DNA from: Lelliottia nimipressuralis
GTDB taxonomy: Bacteria; Pseudomonadota; Gammaproteobacteria; Enterobacterales; Enterobacteriaceae
Reading direction: 5' to 3'
DNA: 64,000 nt
NCBI RefSeq assembly: GCF_004115925.1
Contig: NZ_SDDX01000001.1
Coordinates: 186,001-250,000, forward strand
Numbering within the stretch: the stretch's first letter is position 1; each line of letters opens with the position of its first letter. Under the pieces are notes generated by a model. The model searched no databases. It worked only from the letters and a program-made list of their open reading frames with translations, and had not been told where the DNA came from. Shown in pieces: positions 62,990 to 64,000 of this stretch. A program made the position numbers and the translations under genes.

Positions 62990-63412
62990 TTAAATCGAAA
63001 TCTTCTTCCCGCCACCGCGTGAGCTGGATGTCTGGCCATTGGCGCCATACAGCCCCGGCTCCTGATGAGGTTTTAACACCTCAAGCGCCTGCTGGTTGCG
63101 TTCAATTTGCCCCTCTAACAGCCAGCCGTTGTGCTGGTTGAGATCGCGAAGGTGCTGCGTTTTTTCTGTGATGGTCTGCCAGCGCTCGACGATATCGTCG
63201 TTGGCGCTGCGACGTGGATCTTGCTCCGCGCGGCGCTGCTGCTCCAGATAGTCCAGGGTAGCCAGCAGCGAGCTTTTATCTTCAGTAATGCGCTGCAGTG
63301 CGCTGCCGCTGACATAGCCTGCGGATAACTGTTGTTGCTCGGCATCCATCACCGTCTTCAGATCGTTCAGGACTACCGTCATTTGATCCAATATTTCTGA
63401 CAGTCGACTCAT
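62990..63412 (-). CDS. flgN: Flagellar export chaperone FlgN
   Basis: Helical cytosolic chaperone of 140 aa for the hook-filament junction proteins FlgK and FlgL. A long coiled coil spans about 1-110. The C-terminal tail HQEPGLYGANGQTSSSRGGG is the substrate-binding end, as in E. coli. It lies 4 bp after flgM, in the same operon. Confidence 0.95.
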   Translation of the reverse strand: MSRLSEILDQMTVVLNDLKTVMDAEQQQLSAGYVSGSALQRITEDKSSLLATLDYLEQQRRAEQDPRRSANDDIVERWQTITEKTQHLRDLNQHNGWLLEGQIERNQQALEVLKPHQEPGLYGANGQTSSSRGGGKKISI

Positions 63413-63416
63413 ACGG

Positions 63417-63710
63417 TTATTTACTCTGAAGGAAGTTCTGCGTTTCGTTAATCAGCGCATCAGCAATTTTGCTGGTGTCCATTTTCAGTTCGCCGTTACG
63501 AATCGCGGTTTTCAGCGCTTCGACGCGTTCCATATTGATATCGTTCGTGCCTGGCTGCATCAGTTTTGACTGTGCATCACTTAACGTGACGCTGGTGCTG
63601 TTGGCCGTGGACGATTTTTCCAGACGCGCTTTAAGGGCTGGCGCGTCGTTCGTTTCGCGAGGTTGTACAGTGCTAACCGGCTTCAGGGGCGATGTACGAT
63701 CAATGCTCAT
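63417..63710 (-). CDS. flgM: Anti-sigma-28 factor FlgM
   Basis: Anti-FliA factor of 97 aa, the E. coli length. It holds sigma-28 inactive until exported through the finished hook. [20 protein letters not shown] is the export signal, and the C-terminal half ([12 protein letters not shown] to the end) binds FliA. The start at 63710 follows GAGGACAACACT; the in-frame ATG at 63758 lies in the promoter region. It has its own sigma-28 promoter. Confidence 0.96.
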   Translation of the reverse strand: MSIDRTSPLKPVSTVQPRETNDAPALKARLEKSSTANSTSVTLSDAQSKLMQPGTNDINMERVEALKTAIRNGELKMDTSKIADALINETQNFLQSK

Positions 63711-63750
63711 AGTGTTGTCCTCATAGAGGTTCGCGGCGTTGGCGCCTGAT

Positions 63751-63769
63751 ATAATCATCTGATGATTAT
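63751..63769. promoter_or_regulatory. Perfect palindrome downstream of the flgM promoter
   Basis: ATAATCATC-T-GATGATTAT, two 9-bp arms around one base. It starts directly after the sigma-28 -10 box and would lie at the transcript's 5' end. Role unknown. Confidence 0.5.
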
Positions 63770-63796
63770 TTATCGGCAGCTGCCGCGATATCTTTA
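63770..63796 (-). promoter_or_regulatory. Sigma-28 (FliA) promoter of flgMN
   Basis: Minus strand TAAAGATA (63789-63796), an 11-bp spacer, GCCGATAA (63770-63777): a near-perfect match to TAAAGTTT-N11-GCCGATAA. Confidence 0.92.
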
Positions 63797-63802
63797 AAAA
63801 GA

Positions 63803-64000
63803 TTATAGGTTAATCAGAATATTCCCATCAGAACCGACGGTTCCGCTAACCACCTGACCTGAAGACATCCTAACGCGTGCGTTTTGGGCGACGGCAGCGT
63901 TGTTCAGCGCCTGGCCTTCGCTATTAATGCTAAAGCCATCTCCGTTCGCCACCACCATCACGCGCTGTCCGGCTTTAATGCGCCACGCCTGACGCAGCAT
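63803..64000 (-). CDS. flgA: Flagellar P-ring chaperone FlgA (C-terminal part)
   Basis: The last 65 or so residues of FlgA, the periplasmic chaperone for FlgI in P-ring assembly. [20 protein letters not shown] and [16 protein letters not shown] form the SAF-type C-terminal domain. The gene runs off the right edge, so the signal peptide and N-terminal domain are not in view; the ATG at 64000 is internal. Upstream of flgM on the same strand, as in E. coli. Confidence 0.9.
   Translation of the reverse strand: MLRQAWRIKAGQRVMVVANGDGFSINSEGQALNNAAVAQNARVRMSSGQVVSGTVGSDGNILINL

Overview
This 64 kb window is chromosomal DNA of an enterobacterium (Enterobacteriaceae). Gene content, gene order and protein sequence follow the Escherichia coli K-12 region from agp to flgA almost continuously: agp-yccJ-wrbA-ymdF, rutG-A/rutR, putA/putP, efeUOB, phoH, serX, ghrA-ycdXYZ, csgGFED/csgBAC, ymdB-clsC, opgC/opgGH, mdtG-lpxL, trhO-yceIJO-solA, bssS-dinI-pyrC-yceB, mdtH/rimJ-yceH-mviM-murJ and flgNMA. 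Proteins differ from the E. coli versions I can recall by enough substitutions to suggest a sister genus such as Enterobacter, Lelliottia or Leclercia; the genus is an inference. There is no prophage, insertion sequence or CRISPR array.

Left end (1-6.4 kb), accessory: an MgtE-type magnesium transporter behind what looks like an M-box magnesium riboswitch, a DedA-family membrane protein, a DgcJ-like diguanylate cyclase, and two independent short-chain dehydrogenase/HxlR-regulator modules, each with its own inverted-repeat operator.

6.5-28.5 kb, core metabolism: periplasmic glucose-1-phosphatase; the WrbA quinone reductase; an EamA transporter; the whole Rut pyrimidine-degradation operon, with a sigma-54 promoter and a RutR operator; proline use by PutA/PutP across a shared control region; a NupC-type nucleoside transporter; and the EfeUOB iron importer with an intact efeU behind a Fur box.

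28.5-34.7 kb: phoH behind a Pho box. Two identical tRNA-Ser(GGA) genes, each with its own promoter and terminator, flank a two-gene pirin/LysR cassette. Then come ghrA and ycdXYZ. The pga operon that E. coli carries near here is absent.

35-48 kb, cell surface: the complete curli locus, a fimbrial-like small protein, the macrodomain protein YmdB with the cardiolipin synthase ClsC, and the osmoregulated periplasmic glucan genes opgC/opgGH.

48-64 kb: efflux pumps MdtG and MdtH, lipid A acyltransferase LpxL, tRNA hydroxylation factor TrhO, YceI/YceJ, a small YceO-like membrane protein, the SOS gene dinI behind a LexA box, pyrC with a leader hairpin that covers its ribosome-binding site, the lipid II flippase MurJ, and the start of the flagellar cluster with a textbook sigma-28 promoter before flgM. 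The final gene, flgA, runs off the right edge.
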